64,000 nt of DNA from an uncultured Vibrio sp. (lineage in GTDB: Bacteria; Pseudomonadota; Gammaproteobacteria; Enterobacterales; Vibrionaceae), in NCBI RefSeq assembly GCF_963675395.1, contig NZ_OY776222.1:1488001-1552000 (forward strand), in the 5' to 3' direction. Made by a program: the position numbers and the translations under genes. The notes beneath the pieces are model-generated. The model was not told the DNA's origin. It ran no database searches and saw only the letters and a program-made list of their open reading frames with translations. Shown here in pieces: positions 34,622 through 45,023 of the stretch (within the stretch, counting starts at the first letter, position 1; each line of letters starts with the position of its first letter).

Positions 34622-34820
34622 GGCCTTCTTCCTGAGGTGCATTTTATTTATTGCTCTATTGTAAGGAGAAGTCTTGACTAATGTAAGGAGTCAACTTAAC
34701 TAAATCTAAACATTGCATTTTTTACAATACGCTGACTAAACACCAATTGATACAATGTGACACAAGACACATAATTCGCCACTCTTTTGACAGCAACGAT
34801 AAATTGACTAGAGGCTTATC

Positions 34821-34985
34821 ATGGATACTAGAAAACTCGTTCTCATTTTACTGTGTATCTTTCTTCCACCTGTCGCGGTGTACATGGAAAGAGGGTTCAA
34901 TAAAGACTTCTTCATCAACTTGATCCTAACCTTTTTCTTTTTCCTGCCGGGTACAATTCATGCGCTTTGGTTAACCATGAAATAA
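34821..34985 (+). CDS. YqaE/Pmp3-family small membrane protein, 54 aa
   Basis: The short frame MDTRKLVLILLCIFLPPVAV continues with a second hydrophobic helix ending LPGTIHALWLTMK. The two helices with FLPPVAVY and the PGxIHAL tail are the signature of the UPF0057/Pmp3 proteolipid family, small membrane proteins linked to membrane-potential stress. No clear strong ribosome site was seen, but the composition fits. Confidence 0.85.
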   Translation: MDTRKLVLILLCIFLPPVAVYMERGFNKDFFINLILTFFFFLPGTIHALWLTMK

Positions 34986-35066
34986 CGCGTAGGGCTTCCC
35001 CAGTCGTAGAAAAGTGAAAAATGGGGTGAAATGTGGAGTCAATTCCTCTATCATCCTGTCGCCTAA

Positions 35067-35082
35067 GCGCAAGCGTTTGCTA
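35067..35082. promoter_or_regulatory. PurR box upstream of pyrC
   Basis: GCGCAAGCGTTTGCTA matches 12 of 16 bases of the PurR consensus ACGCAAACGTTTGCGT and lies 62 bases before the ATG, the place where PurR represses pyrC in enterobacteria. Confidence 0.7.
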
Positions 35083-35143
35083 AAAGCGTAACTGCTTCGT
35101 TTAGGCTCCAATCAGACAACTTTTTCAATGGTGGGAGCAATTA

Positions 35144-36172
35144 ATGACAACACTGACTATTACTCGTCCTGACGACTGGCACGTTCACTTACGCGATGGG
35201 GAAGTCCTTAAAGACACCGTTCGCGATATCAGCCGCTACAACGGTCGCGCACTGATCATGCCAAACACCGTCCCACCTGTTACCAACACTGAAATGGCGC
35301 TAGCCTACCGAGATAGAATCCTTAAAGAACAACACGGCGAGCAATTTGAACCATTAATGTCGCTGTACCTTACCGACAACACCACGCCAGACGAAATTCG
35401 TGCCGCAAAAGCAACTGGCAAAATTGTTGCAGCAAAACTTTACCCAGCAGGCGCAACCACCAACTCAGACTCTGGCGTGACCAATGCAAAGAACATCTAC
35501 CACGTTCTGGAAGCAATGGAAGAAGTCGGCATGCTACTGTTGGTTCATGGTGAAGTTACGCATCACGATGTTGATATCTTCGACCGTGAAAAAGAGTTCC
35601 TTGATACGGTTCTTGCTCCTATCGTTAATGATTTCCCAAATCTAAAAATTGTTCTGGAACACATCACCACCGCTGACGCAGCTAACTTCGTAAACAACGC
35701 GTCTGATAACGTTGCGGCGACAATCACTGCTCACCACCTACTTTTCAACCGCAACCACATGCTTGTCGGTGGCATTAAGCCTCATTTCTACTGTCTGCCA
35801 ATCCTGAAGCGCAATACCCACCAGCAAGCGCTGATTGAAGCGGCAACAAGCGGTAGTAAGAAGTTCTTCCTGGGTACAGATTCAGCGCCACACGCAAAAG
35901 GTGCGAAAGAATCGGCTTGTGGCTGTGCGGGTTCATACACCGCACACGCAGCCGTTGAGCTTTATGCTGAGGTATTCGACAAAGAAGGTAAACTGGAAAA
36001 CCTGGAAGCATTTGCAAGCTTCAATGGCCCAGATTTCTACGGTATTGCTCGTAACACCGACACAATTACCTTAGAAAAAGCCTCTTGGGATGTGCCAGAA
36101 ACAATGCCGTTTGGCAATGACATCGTTGTGCCTATCCGTGCAAACGAACAGATTGAATGGCAAGTTAAATAA
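35144..36172 (+). CDS. pyrC: Dihydroorotase
   Basis: Third enzyme of pyrimidine synthesis, closing carbamoyl aspartate to dihydroorotate in the cytosol. The 342-aa product is the type II (small) dihydroorotase: [10 protein letters not shown] (metal ligands), the carbamylated lysine segment [34 protein letters not shown] and the [15 protein letters not shown] loop. A PurR box upstream and a strong terminator downstream make it a one-gene unit. Confidence 0.96.
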   Translation: MTTLTITRPDDWHVHLRDGEVLKDTVRDISRYNGRALIMPNTVPPVTNTEMALAYRDRILKEQHGEQFEPLMSLYLTDNTTPDEIRAAKATGKIVAAKLYPAGATTNSDSGVTNAKNIYHVLEAMEEVGMLLLVHGEVTHHDVDIFDREKEFLDTVLAPIVNDFPNLKIVLEHITTADAANFVNNASDNVAATITAHHLLFNRNHMLVGGIKPHFYCLPILKRNTHQQALIEAATSGSKKFFLGTDSAPHAKGAKESACGCAGSYTAHAAVELYAEVFDKEGKLENLEAFASFNGPDFYGIARNTDTITLEKASWDVPETMPFGNDIVVPIRANEQIEWQVK

Positions 36173-36200
36173 GCGCTTCACCTAAATAACGCTAACCAAT

Positions 36201-36249
36201 AAAAAGGGTCATGACTTTCTAACAATAAAAAGAAGTCATGACCCTTTTT
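36201..36249. terminator. Perfect 17-bp bidirectional terminator
   Basis: AAAAAGGGTCATGACTT and its exact complement enclose a 15-base loop. The flanking A and T runs fit termination of pyrC and of the convergent DUF808 gene. Confidence 0.9.
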
Positions 36250-36270
36250 CTATTTCTGTGATGTGCCTAT

Positions 36271-37176
36271 TTACTTACCACGAACTTTTTCTATTACTGT
36301 CCAACCCCCAACAATGATCAAACCCGCAGCAAAACCGATCAGACCGTTAAGTAAGACAGGCAGTACTACCGAAGTGACAGAATGACCTCTAAAGTCCATG
36401 ACAATAGGTTCTACAAAGTGATGAATGGCTGGGACATTGTGAACAATGATGCCGCCCCCAACCAAAAACATCGCTGCCGTGCCTACAATGGTTAGCAATC
36501 TCATCAGTTTCGGTGCAAAGGTTACCAGCGCGTTACCCACTTTCGCCATGAATCCTTTTCCTTTGGCGCGAACCTCGAGATAAAGCCCCAGATCATCCAG
36601 TTTAACGATCCCCGCGACTAGGCCATAAACACCAATGGTCATGACAATCGCAATCAGGCTCACCACCATGATCTGTGTGACAAAACTGGCTTCTGATACC
36701 GTCCCTAAAGCGATCACGATAATTTCAGCAGAGAGAATAAAATCGGTACGAATCGCCCCGTTCACTTTCCGCTTTTCGAACGCTTCGGCCGACTCTCCTG
36801 TATCCAGCACTTCTTCTTTTTCTTCATGTGAATGGGCGTGTGGAAAAAGCTTCTCTAACACTTTTTCCGCGCCCTCAAAACAAAGAAACAGCCCCCCCAG
36901 TAGAAGCAACGGCATGATCAACCAAGGAATAATGGCACTGATGAGTAGCGCAGACGGTACCAAAATCAGTTTATTTTTGAATGACCCTTTCGCCACGGCC
37001 CAAACAACAGGAATCTCTCGTTCAGAGGCAACACCTTGTACCTGCTGGGCGTTCAATGCTAAATCATCTCCTAACACACCTGCTGTCTTTTTTGCCGCCA
37101 CTTTTGACATCACAGCGATGTCATCGAGTACCGTGGCAATGTCATCCAACAGTGTGAGTAAACTTGCTCCAGCCAT
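36271..37176 (-). CDS. DUF808 (YedI-family) inner membrane protein
   Basis: Inner-membrane protein of 301 aa. Opening MAGASLLTLLDDIATVLDDI and the VAAKKTAGVLGDDLALNAQQ segment are the DUF808 signature, followed by several hydrophobic segments and a charged loop HAHSHEEKEEVLDTGE. The function of this family is unknown although the N-terminal region is amphipathic and membrane-associated. Isolated gene between terminators. Confidence 0.88.
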   Translation of the reverse strand: MAGASLLTLLDDIATVLDDIAVMSKVAAKKTAGVLGDDLALNAQQVQGVASEREIPVVWAVAKGSFKNKLILVPSALLISAIIPWLIMPLLLLGGLFLCFEGAEKVLEKLFPHAHSHEEKEEVLDTGESAEAFEKRKVNGAIRTDFILSAEIIVIALGTVSEASFVTQIMVVSLIAIVMTIGVYGLVAGIVKLDDLGLYLEVRAKGKGFMAKVGNALVTFAPKLMRLLTIVGTAAMFLVGGGIIVHNVPAIHHFVEPIVMDFRGHSVTSVVLPVLLNGLIGFAAGLIIVGGWTVIEKVRGK

Positions 37177-37363
37177 TTTTTATCTCTTTAAATGCAATTA
37201 GTTACATTAAACCTAGTAAAAATTAAAATGTATCACCACAAATATGCTCAGCAAAGTGATTATCTGGCAAAGATTCTGGTAACGGGCGGTATTTTATATT
37301 GCTGTAGAGTGAAGACACGTCTAGTCTTGTCTTACCTTTGAGTAAACAAAAGAAAAAGTATAG

Positions 37364-38281
37364 ATGAAAAGCGGATACACTTACCCAATTGGTACCCCAG
37401 GACAACCTTGGGGCGAAGCAGAACGCCAAGCTTGGTTAAAAGAACGTGATGTAACGCGTAGCTATCAGGAAGAAGTCGTCAGTAAAATCGACGCACTTCG
37501 TGACCGTTTTGATGTTGAGCAATACGGTGCACTCTCGTATGACGAAGATCGTTTCCCACTATTTTGCATCAAAACACGCAACTGGGATTCAGCGAAGCCT
37601 GTTGTACTTGTCACCGGTGGCGTGCACGGCTACGAAACCAGTGGTGTACATGGGGCACTAAAATTCTTGGACACAGACGCAGGGCGTTACGCTGAACACT
37701 TCAACATCGTCGTTGCGCCGTGTGTGAGCCCATGGGGCTATGAGGTGATTAACCGCTGGAACCCAAACGCGATTGATCCCAACCGTTCTTTCTATGCAAG
37801 CAGCCCAGCGGAAGAGTCAGCAAATCTTATCAAGTTAGTCGCGACACTGGGTGACGTGTTAATGCATATCGATCTTCATGAGACGACTGACTCCGATGAA
37901 ACAGAGTTCCGCCCTGCTCTCGCAGCGCGCGATGGCGTTGAATACATTGAAGGGCTAATCCCAGACGGCTTCTATACGGTAGGTGATACAGAGAATCCAC
38001 AACCCGAATTCCAAAAAGCGGTGATTGAGTCAGTAGCAAAGGTAACGCACATTGCCCCTGCAGACGAGAAAGGCGAGATCATCGGCTCACCAGTGGTTCA
38101 ATTTGGCGTGATCAACTACCCAATGGTGAAACTGGGATTATGTGGCGGTGTCACTAACTGTCAGTACGGCACGACAACCGAAGTATACCCAGACAGCCCT
38201 AAAGTCACTGGCGAAGAATGCAACGACGCTCAGGTTGCTGCTATTGTCGGCGGTCTGGATTACGTTCTGTCTCAGCGATAA
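37364..38281 (+). CDS. M14-family zinc carboxypeptidase
   Basis: A 305-aa metallocarboxypeptidase. The HxxE zinc motif is in GGVHGYETSGVHG (about residues 86-98), the third zinc ligand in LMHIDLHETTDSDE, and IDPNRSFYASS supplies the substrate-contact Arg. No signal peptide, so it acts in the cytosol. Close family members of this length are peptidases of unknown substrate in marine gamma-proteobacteria; a role in cell-wall peptide turnover is possible but not shown. Confidence 0.82.
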   Translation: MKSGYTYPIGTPGQPWGEAERQAWLKERDVTRSYQEEVVSKIDALRDRFDVEQYGALSYDEDRFPLFCIKTRNWDSAKPVVLVTGGVHGYETSGVHGALKFLDTDAGRYAEHFNIVVAPCVSPWGYEVINRWNPNAIDPNRSFYASSPAEESANLIKLVATLGDVLMHIDLHETTDSDETEFRPALAARDGVEYIEGLIPDGFYTVGDTENPQPEFQKAVIESVAKVTHIAPADEKGEIIGSPVVQFGVINYPMVKLGLCGGVTNCQYGTTTEVYPDSPKVTGEECNDAQVAAIVGGLDYVLSQR

Positions 38282-38565
38282 CCGACAAATCAAACAATCC
38301 CAAAGCTTGGGTTAATTCCAATAAGTTACAGCTTATCAACAGCATAGAGTATTACAATATGAAAGCATAAGCTGTACTTTTCTCATGTTAATACTCAACG
38401 TCAGCTTGGTATTAGTGCTACTTTTCTACGCGAAGTCCTGTGTTTATACCTAAGTCTCATTTTGAGTGAGAGCTTGCGGTTTTCAGGAAAAAGTCGCAGT
38501 GTTGTAACAATTGCCCTTTATGCTTCCGTTGGTACGAAACCAGTGAACCGATTTAGAGAACTAGC

Positions 38566-39030
38566 ATGAAGATATTATTCGTTTGTAAACACAATGCGAG
38601 CAGAAGTATTTTGGCTGAAGCCATTGCAAAACAACAACTGCCAAGTCACTTCCAAGTTGCGAGTGGTGGTAGCCACCCTAAAGGTGAGATAAATCCGCGT
38701 ATTGCCAATTATTTGCGAACGCATGATATCGATCCATCACAATTTCATAGTACTTCTTGGGAAGAGAGACTGAGCTTCCATCCAGATCTCATCATCACCG
38801 TTTGTGATAAAATGCACAACGAAACGTGCCCCAACTGGTTGTCATCAGGAATACGTGTCGCTTGGGATCTTGAATCCTTACCAGACGCAGAGGCTTCAGA
38901 GACCGAATTTAATTCTCGTTGCGATAGCATGTTCACTTCGCTTGAAAACCGTATCAAGGCACTAAGCTCAATAAATTTTTCATCACTGAATGATGATGAA
39001 ATTAAACGCTACGTGTCCGAGTTAGCATAA
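38566..39030 (+). CDS. Low-molecular-weight phosphatase / arsenate reductase family protein
   Basis: A 154-aa protein of the LMW-PTP fold. The active loop CKHNASR (C-x5-R, residues 7-13) is at the N-terminus and a C-x6-C pair (DKMHNETCP) comes later, as in ArsC-type arsenate reductases that use thioredoxin. The Asp-Pro region of tyrosine phosphatases is replaced by SLPDAEAS. Arsenate reduction is the most likely role, but no arsB or ars operon is adjacent. Confidence 0.75.
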   Translation: MKILFVCKHNASRSILAEAIAKQQLPSHFQVASGGSHPKGEINPRIANYLRTHDIDPSQFHSTSWEERLSFHPDLIITVCDKMHNETCPNWLSSGIRVAWDLESLPDAEASETEFNSRCDSMFTSLENRIKALSSINFSSLNDDEIKRYVSELA

Positions 39031-39234
39031 CTTGAGATAACTTAATACAGCAATCCACCGCCCCAACTGGAGAAATATTAAATAGCCAGTCTTCAGATAA
39101 CTATCTCTCCGCGACCTCTCGTCGAAGATTAATCATCAACGAAAACTATAGTAGTGTTTAATTAACTCGTTGCTGGTTTCAGTAGACTAAGTGGCTTACT
39201 ATTCCAAACACTATATATGGTTTGTGAGCCACTC

Positions 39235-40995
39235 ATGAGTAGTAAAAATAACAAAAACCTCAGCATTCTTCTTAAGCTCAACACCTTTGTTTCACCTTAT
39301 AAATGGCGTGTTGCCGCAGCCTTGGTCGCACTGGTCGCAACCGCAAGCCTAACGTTGTCGGTTGGCTATGGGGTGCGTATTCTTATCGATCAAGGTTTCG
39401 CTCAGCAGTCTTTACAAGAGCTAACCAGTGCGATTCAGTTTATTGTCGGTATCACTCTGTGCATTGCAATCGGTACTTTCTTTCGTTTCTATCTTGTTTC
39501 ATCCGTAGGTGAGCGCGTCAGTGCCGACATTCGCCTTGCCGTGTTTAACCATGTTATAACGCTGCATCCAAGTTATTTTGAAACCAACAGCAGTGGCGAT
39601 ATTATGTCACGCCTCACCACTGATACCACTTTGCTACAGAGCATTATTGGCTCCTCATTTTCTATGGCAATGCGCAGCGCTTTAATGTGCATTGGCGCCA
39701 TCATTATGTTGTTTGCCACCAACTTTAAGCTCACGTTGATTGTACTTGCTTCTGTGCCATTCGTTTTGGTGCCCATTTTGGTGTATGGACGACGAGTGCG
39801 TGCACTGTCTCGCCAAAGCCAAGACTCAATGGCCGATGTAGGCAGCTATGCTGGTGAAGCGATAGAGCATATTAAAACAGTCCAAAGCTTTAGCTCAGAG
39901 CCACATGAAAAAGCCGCCTTTGCTGTAGAGGTGGAGAAAGCATTCGAGATTGGCAGACAGCGAGTAAAACAACGCGCAATTTTGATCTCAGGCGTTATTG
40001 TGATTGTGTTTAGCGCCATTGCAGGCATGCTTTGGGTCGGGGGCAGTGATGTCATCCACGGTAAAATGTCAGCCGGTGATCTGGCGGCATTTGTGTTTTA
40101 TGCCATTATGGTCGCGTCTTCTACGGCAACCATTTCTGAAGTGCTTGGTGAACTGCAAAGAGCCGCGGGCGCAACGGAAAGACTGATTGAGATCTTGCAA
40201 GTAGAAAGCGATATTAGTGCGCCAAACAATGCTTTACCGATAAGCCCTACGATGTCAGCAGAGGTTACCTTTAACTCGGTTAACTTCAACTATCCTTCTC
40301 GCCCCGACCAGCCGGCTATCAAAGCACTAAACCTGACTGCTGAGCAAGGCAAAATATTGGCGCTAGTTGGTCCGTCAGGTGCTGGTAAAACAACACTGTT
40401 CGAACTACTACAGCGTTTTTACGACCCACAGCAAGGCCAGGTTTTGTTTGGAGGCGTTGATATTCGCCAGTTCGACCCGAACGATCTTCGCCAGCAGATG
40501 GCACTAGTCCCACAGCAGCCAGCTTTATTCAGCCACGACGTGTTCCACAATATTCGGTATGGCAACCCAGAAGCAACGGACGAGCAAGTTATCGAAGCGG
40601 CCAAAAAAGCACATGCACATGAGTTTATTGAGAAGTTACCGGAAGGCTATCATAGCTTTTTGGGGGAGCGAGGCGTGCGGCTATCAGGAGGCCAAAAACA
40701 GCGAATTGCGATTGCTCGTGCCATTCTTAAAGATCCGAAAATCCTGCTGCTTGATGAAGCCACCAGCGCATTAGACAGCGAAAGTGAACACCATGTACAG
40801 CAAGCACTTGAGGCGTTAATGAAAGGACGCACCACACTGATCATAGCCCATCGTTTATCGACCATCCAACATGCAGATAAGATAGCCGTATTAGACGACG
40901 GCGCACTAGTCGATATTGGTAATCATCAATCCTTGATGCAAAGCTGCGAGTTGTATCAGAGACTGGTGAGGTTGCAGTTTAAGCATTTAGGATAA
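39235..40995 (+). CDS. ABC exporter (MsbA/LmrA-type fused membrane-ATPase)
   Basis: Half-transporter of 586 aa from ATG 39235. Six transmembrane helices fill residues about 20-310 and the ATPase domain has Walker A LVGPSGAGKTTLFELLQRFY, ABC signature VRLSGGQKQRIAIARA, Walker B ILLLDEATSALD and the H-loop IIAHRLSTIQ. It works as a homodimer exporting lipids or drugs from the inner membrane. It is most like the bacterial lipid/multidrug exporters (VcaM/LmrA types); specificity is open. The second start at 39217 is possible but lacks a better signal. Confidence 0.9.
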   Translation: MSSKNNKNLSILLKLNTFVSPYKWRVAAALVALVATASLTLSVGYGVRILIDQGFAQQSLQELTSAIQFIVGITLCIAIGTFFRFYLVSSVGERVSADIRLAVFNHVITLHPSYFETNSSGDIMSRLTTDTTLLQSIIGSSFSMAMRSALMCIGAIIMLFATNFKLTLIVLASVPFVLVPILVYGRRVRALSRQSQDSMADVGSYAGEAIEHIKTVQSFSSEPHEKAAFAVEVEKAFEIGRQRVKQRAILISGVIVIVFSAIAGMLWVGGSDVIHGKMSAGDLAAFVFYAIMVASSTATISEVLGELQRAAGATERLIEILQVESDISAPNNALPISPTMSAEVTFNSVNFNYPSRPDQPAIKALNLTAEQGKILALVGPSGAGKTTLFELLQRFYDPQQGQVLFGGVDIRQFDPNDLRQQMALVPQQPALFSHDVFHNIRYGNPEATDEQVIEAAKKAHAHEFIEKLPEGYHSFLGERGVRLSGGQKQRIAIARAILKDPKILLLDEATSALDSESEHHVQQALEALMKGRTTLIIAHRLSTIQHADKIAVLDDGALVDIGNHQSLMQSCELYQRLVRLQFKHLG

Positions 40996-41008
40996 CGCTT
41001 ACTTAAGC

Positions 41009-42445
41009 TCAAACGTCACGTTTCGAGTCGCCTCGACCAATTTGCGAAACAATACTGCTTGTTAAAACCTCTAACGCTCTAATATGGTGTTTATCGAGTT
41101 CGAAAGAGGCATTAAGCCGAATACAGTGGTTATATTGTTCTGTTGGACTAAACATTTTACCGGGAGTAATACTGACATTTTTTTGCAAAACATCACGGTA
41201 TATCTGCATAGTGTCAACGTGTTCTGGCAATTCAAGCCAAACAAAATACCCTCCACTTTGACTGACGATGCACACCTCATCGGGAAGGAGTGACTTAAGC
41301 AGCTCAGTCATTTTTTTCTTTCGTTCAGCAAGCTTTTTACGTAATTGTTTGAGGTGTAACTCGTAGTTTCGGCTGGTTAAGTAATGAACCAGAGTCATCT
41401 GAATCGGGGCGCTGGTTGCCAAAGTACTCATTAGCTGTAATTTCTGAATTTCAAGCGCTCGTTTTCCTGCGACTACCCAGCCTATACGCAGACCAGCGAT
41501 CAACGATTTTGAGAAGGATGAACACAGCATGGTATTACCCGCGTCATCATACATTTTCATCGAACTCATAGGTTCCGTCCCATCATAGAGTTCGCTATAA
41601 ACATCATCTTCAATCAAAGCGACGTTGTAACGCTTTAAAGTATCAACAACCTGTTTCTTTTTATCATCTGACAACGTAAAGCCCAACGGGTTTTGATGGT
41701 TAGACATCAACCAACACGCCTTTACATCATGCGTTTGCAAAGCCCGCTCTAATGAATCGAGATCAATACCTGATATTGGATCTGTACGTACAGATAACGC
41801 TTTTAACCCCAAGCGCTGCAACGATTGTAAAGCTCCATAAAATGTTGGTGACTCTACCACCACCCAATCACCTTGACTTGTACAGGCCTGTAAGCTCAAA
41901 TTTAAAGCCTCCAATGCCCCTGCGGTAATCACTATTTCATCTGGAGAAATTTCAATCCCCTTTGCTGCATAGCGCTTGGCAATAATCGATCTAAGCTGCT
42001 CGTTACCCGGCGGCAGGTTATCAAACGAATTTGAGATCGGCATGTGACGCGCCGCAGCCGATAAGGCACGAGTCACATGATAACGAGGATATAAATCAGG
42101 GCTCGGATACGCGAATCCAAAGTTTACCATCTGCGGGTTTTTGCTAGCCTGAAGCACTTCAAATATAAATTCGTTGATATCGACTTGCTCTGTAGAAGAT
42201 ACAGCCATCGGTGTCTGTTGAACATTGGACTCTTTCACTCTCGGTGCAACACGGTATCCAGACCGTGCTTGAGAAATAATCCAACCTTGAGACTCCAGTA
42301 GCTGATAAGCATGGAGCACTGTCATAAGACTCATTCCAGCATGCTCAGATTGCTTTCGTAAAGAAGGAAGTTTGTCACCTGGGTTCCATATACCTGACAA
42401 AATCTGCCGTTTCAACTGTTCCACCAGCTCCTGATACTTTGCCAA
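41009..42445 (-). CDS. MocR-type regulator (GntR HTH fused to aminotransferase)
   Basis: A 478-aa fusion: residues about 1-75 are a GntR winged helix with GDKLPSLRKQSEHAGMSLMT, and about 110-470 a fold-type I aminotransferase domain with the PLP lysine in CSSFSKSLIAGLRIGWVV. In this group the domain binds PLP and an amino acid and acts as a sensor. It is divergent from the cioAB operon and 154 bases away, so it may regulate that operon. Known relatives include GabR, PdxR and TauR. Ligand unknown. Confidence 0.85.
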   Translation of the reverse strand: MAKYQELVEQLKRQILSGIWNPGDKLPSLRKQSEHAGMSLMTVLHAYQLLESQGWIISQARSGYRVAPRVKESNVQQTPMAVSSTEQVDINEFIFEVLQASKNPQMVNFGFAYPSPDLYPRYHVTRALSAAARHMPISNSFDNLPPGNEQLRSIIAKRYAAKGIEISPDEIVITAGALEALNLSLQACTSQGDWVVVESPTFYGALQSLQRLGLKALSVRTDPISGIDLDSLERALQTHDVKACWLMSNHQNPLGFTLSDDKKKQVVDTLKRYNVALIEDDVYSELYDGTEPMSSMKMYDDAGNTMLCSSFSKSLIAGLRIGWVVAGKRALEIQKLQLMSTLATSAPIQMTLVHYLTSRNYELHLKQLRKKLAERKKKMTELLKSLLPDEVCIVSQSGGYFVWLELPEHVDTMQIYRDVLQKNVSITPGKMFSPTEQYNHCIRLNASFELDKHHIRALEVLTSSIVSQIGRGDSKRDV

Positions 42446-42599
42446 AACTAGATCCTCATCAGTAAATAAGCGCCATTAAACAATAACACCACCTGATTTA
42501 AACTGTTATATATTTCTAGCCTTTTTCTGTATCTATAGTCTCTCAAAAACAGCGATTAACATAGCACCCTAAAATTATTATTAAGCTCATAGGAAGTTT

Positions 42600-43964
42600 A
42601 TGTTTGGTCTTGATGCATTTATGCTGGCGAGAATACAGTTTGCTTTTACTGTCTCTTTCCACATTATATTCCCCGCAATTACCATCGGCTTAGCCACGTA
42701 CTTAGCTGTGCTTGAAGGGTTATGGTTGAAAACTCGTAATCCTGATTACAAAAACCTTTATCATTACTGGTCGAAAATCTTCGCAGTAAACTTTGGTATG
42801 GGTGTCGTATCTGGCTTAGTTATGGCTTACCAGTTTGGTACTAACTGGAGTGGTTTTGCTGACTTCGCTGGTAGCATTACGGGCCCATTACTTACTTATG
42901 AAGTATTAACTGCATTCTTTCTAGAAGCAGGATTTCTTGGCGTAATGCTTTTCGGTTGGAACCGTGTCGGTGAGAAACTTCATTTCTTTGCTACCTCTAT
43001 GGTGGCTTTAGGTACCATCATCTCAACATTTTGGATTCTCGCTTCAAACAGCTGGATGCAAACGCCGCAAGGTTTCGAAATTGTAGATGGACGTGTCGTT
43101 CCTGTTGATTGGTTTGAAGTCATCTTCAACCCGTCGTTTCCATATCGATTAATGCATATGGGTGTTGCGGCATTTCTGAGTACGGCTTTATTTGTTGGTG
43201 CATCGGCAGCATGGCACTTACTGAAAGGCAATCGCAGTTCAGCAGTTAAAAAAATGTTTGCAATGTCACTAGGAATGCTTGTCATTGTTGCTCCAATTCA
43301 AGCACTTATTGGTGACATGCATGGTTTGAACACCCTAAAACATCAACCCGCAAAAATCGCCGCAATTGAAGGGCATTGGTCAAACGCAGATGGTGAGCCC
43401 ACTCCCCTAATCCTGTTTGGTTTTCCAAATATGGAAACAGAAAAAACAGAGTACACGCTTGAGATTCCTGTACTAGGCAGCTTGATTTTACGTCATAGTT
43501 TAACTGAGCCTATTCCTGCACTAAAAGATTTTCCAAAAGACGAACGACCAAATTCACTCGTGGTGTTCTGGTCATTCAGAATCATGGTAGCGCTTGGTAT
43601 GCTAATGATTTTGCAAGGCTTCTACAGCCTATGGCTGCATCGCAAAAACGCGCTTTATACCACAAACTGGTTCCTGAAGTTTTCAATACTGATGGGGCCG
43701 ACTGGACTTATCGCGATTCTTGCCGGGTGGTTCACGACAGAAATTGGCCGTCAGCCTTGGGTCGTATACGGACTTCAGAAAACTCATGATGCGGTATCTG
43801 CTCATGGTGATTTACAAATGAGCATTAGCCTCCTGTGCTTCTTTGTTGTTTACAGCGCGGTGTTTGGGTTTGGCTACTACTATATGATTCGTCAGATCAA
43901 ACAAGGCCCTGAGACTAAAGACCACGAACATCATGAAATGAGCACAATTTCAGGTCGTATTTAA
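42600..43964 (+). CDS. cioA: Cyanide-insensitive bd-type oxidase subunit I
   Basis: Quinol oxidase subunit of 454 aa with heme-ligand region FHIIFPAITIGLATYLAV near the N-terminus, the GRQPWVVYGLQKT motif that marks the cyanide-insensitive (CioA) type, and a short Q-loop. E. coli CydA is longer because of a C-terminal Q-loop insertion that is missing here. It carries electrons from quinol to oxygen in the inner membrane. It is followed by cioB and a mini-subunit and preceded, in divergent orientation, by the MocR gene. Confidence 0.92.
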   Translation: MFGLDAFMLARIQFAFTVSFHIIFPAITIGLATYLAVLEGLWLKTRNPDYKNLYHYWSKIFAVNFGMGVVSGLVMAYQFGTNWSGFADFAGSITGPLLTYEVLTAFFLEAGFLGVMLFGWNRVGEKLHFFATSMVALGTIISTFWILASNSWMQTPQGFEIVDGRVVPVDWFEVIFNPSFPYRLMHMGVAAFLSTALFVGASAAWHLLKGNRSSAVKKMFAMSLGMLVIVAPIQALIGDMHGLNTLKHQPAKIAAIEGHWSNADGEPTPLILFGFPNMETEKTEYTLEIPVLGSLILRHSLTEPIPALKDFPKDERPNSLVVFWSFRIMVALGMLMILQGFYSLWLHRKNALYTTNWFLKFSILMGPTGLIAILAGWFTTEIGRQPWVVYGLQKTHDAVSAHGDLQMSISLLCFFVVYSAVFGFGYYYMIRQIKQGPETKDHEHHEMSTISGRI

Positions 43965-43998
43965 CCTCACAAGAAGTTAAGAATTTAAGGTAAAGAAT

Positions 43999-45006
43999 AT
44001 GCTATTTGACTTATCCGTGATTTGGTTCGCGATCATCGTTTTTGCCACACTCATGTACATTGTAATGGATGGCTTTGACTTGGGGATTGGCATCCTGATG
44101 CCATTTGTTAAAAACGAAAAACATAAAGATGTCATGGTGAACACCGTAGCCCCGGTTTGGGACGGGAACGAAACCTGGATTGTACTGGGTGGTGCTGCGT
44201 TATTCGGAGCATTTCCACTTGCCTACGCGGTGATTATAGAAGCGTTAACCATTCCACTAACACTCATGCTCATCGCACTAATCTTTCGTGGCGTTGCCTT
44301 TGAGTTTCGCTTTAAAGCACTGGAAAACCATCGACCATTTTGGGACCGTTCATTCATGGTCGGTTCAATCTGCACAACCTTTTTCCAAGGCATCGTTGTC
44401 GGCGCAGTCATTCAAGGTTTTGATGTAGAAGGTCGCGTCTATGTAGGTGGACAACTGGACTGGGTGGCGCCATTCCCGATTTTCTGTGGTTTTGCACTAA
44501 TCGCAACATATGCACTGTTAGGTAGTACATGGCTGATTATGAAAACCGAAGGCGAGTTGCAACAAACCATGTTCGGTTTTACTAACAAAACCCTAGCGGT
44601 GATGATTGCTGCATTAATTATTGTTAGTGCGTGGACTCCTCTGGCGTTTCCATCCATTGCTGAGCGCTGGTTCTCTACGCCTAATATTTTCTATTTGCTT
44701 CCTGTACCTGTTATTACGGGCCTGGTGTGCTTCAAAACCGTTGACTCGGTAAGAAAACACAAAGAACGCAGCCCATTTCTTATGGCATTAATCATCGTCA
44801 TTTTGGGCTTCGCTGGACTTGGGGTTAGTATCTGGCCGAATATTATTCCACCTAATATTTCAATTTGGGATGCGGCAGCTCCGGAGATAAGTCAACGCTT
44901 TATGTTATTTGGTGCGGTGCTGATCATTCCGATAATACTTGCCTATACATTCTGGAGTTACTATGTGTTTTCTGGAAAAGTGAAAGAAGATGAAGCCTAC
45001 CATTAA
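43999..45006 (+). CDS. cioB: Cyanide-insensitive bd-type oxidase subunit II
   Basis: Subunit II of the quinol oxidase, 335 aa, with the CydB signature FATLMYIVMDGFDLGIGILM and WDGNETWIVLGGAALFGAFP, and RFKALENHRPFWDRSFMVGS in the second part. Multiple membrane segments are spread over the length. It lies 34 bases after cioA with an AAGGTAAAG ribosome site. Confidence 0.94.
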   Translation: MLFDLSVIWFAIIVFATLMYIVMDGFDLGIGILMPFVKNEKHKDVMVNTVAPVWDGNETWIVLGGAALFGAFPLAYAVIIEALTIPLTLMLIALIFRGVAFEFRFKALENHRPFWDRSFMVGSICTTFFQGIVVGAVIQGFDVEGRVYVGGQLDWVAPFPIFCGFALIATYALLGSTWLIMKTEGELQQTMFGFTNKTLAVMIAALIIVSAWTPLAFPSIAERWFSTPNIFYLLPVPVITGLVCFKTVDSVRKHKERSPFLMALIIVILGFAGLGVSIWPNIIPPNISIWDAAAPEISQRFMLFGAVLIIPIILAYTFWSYYVFSGKVKEDEAYH

Positions 45007-45023
45007 TCCAATTGTGAGAGCGA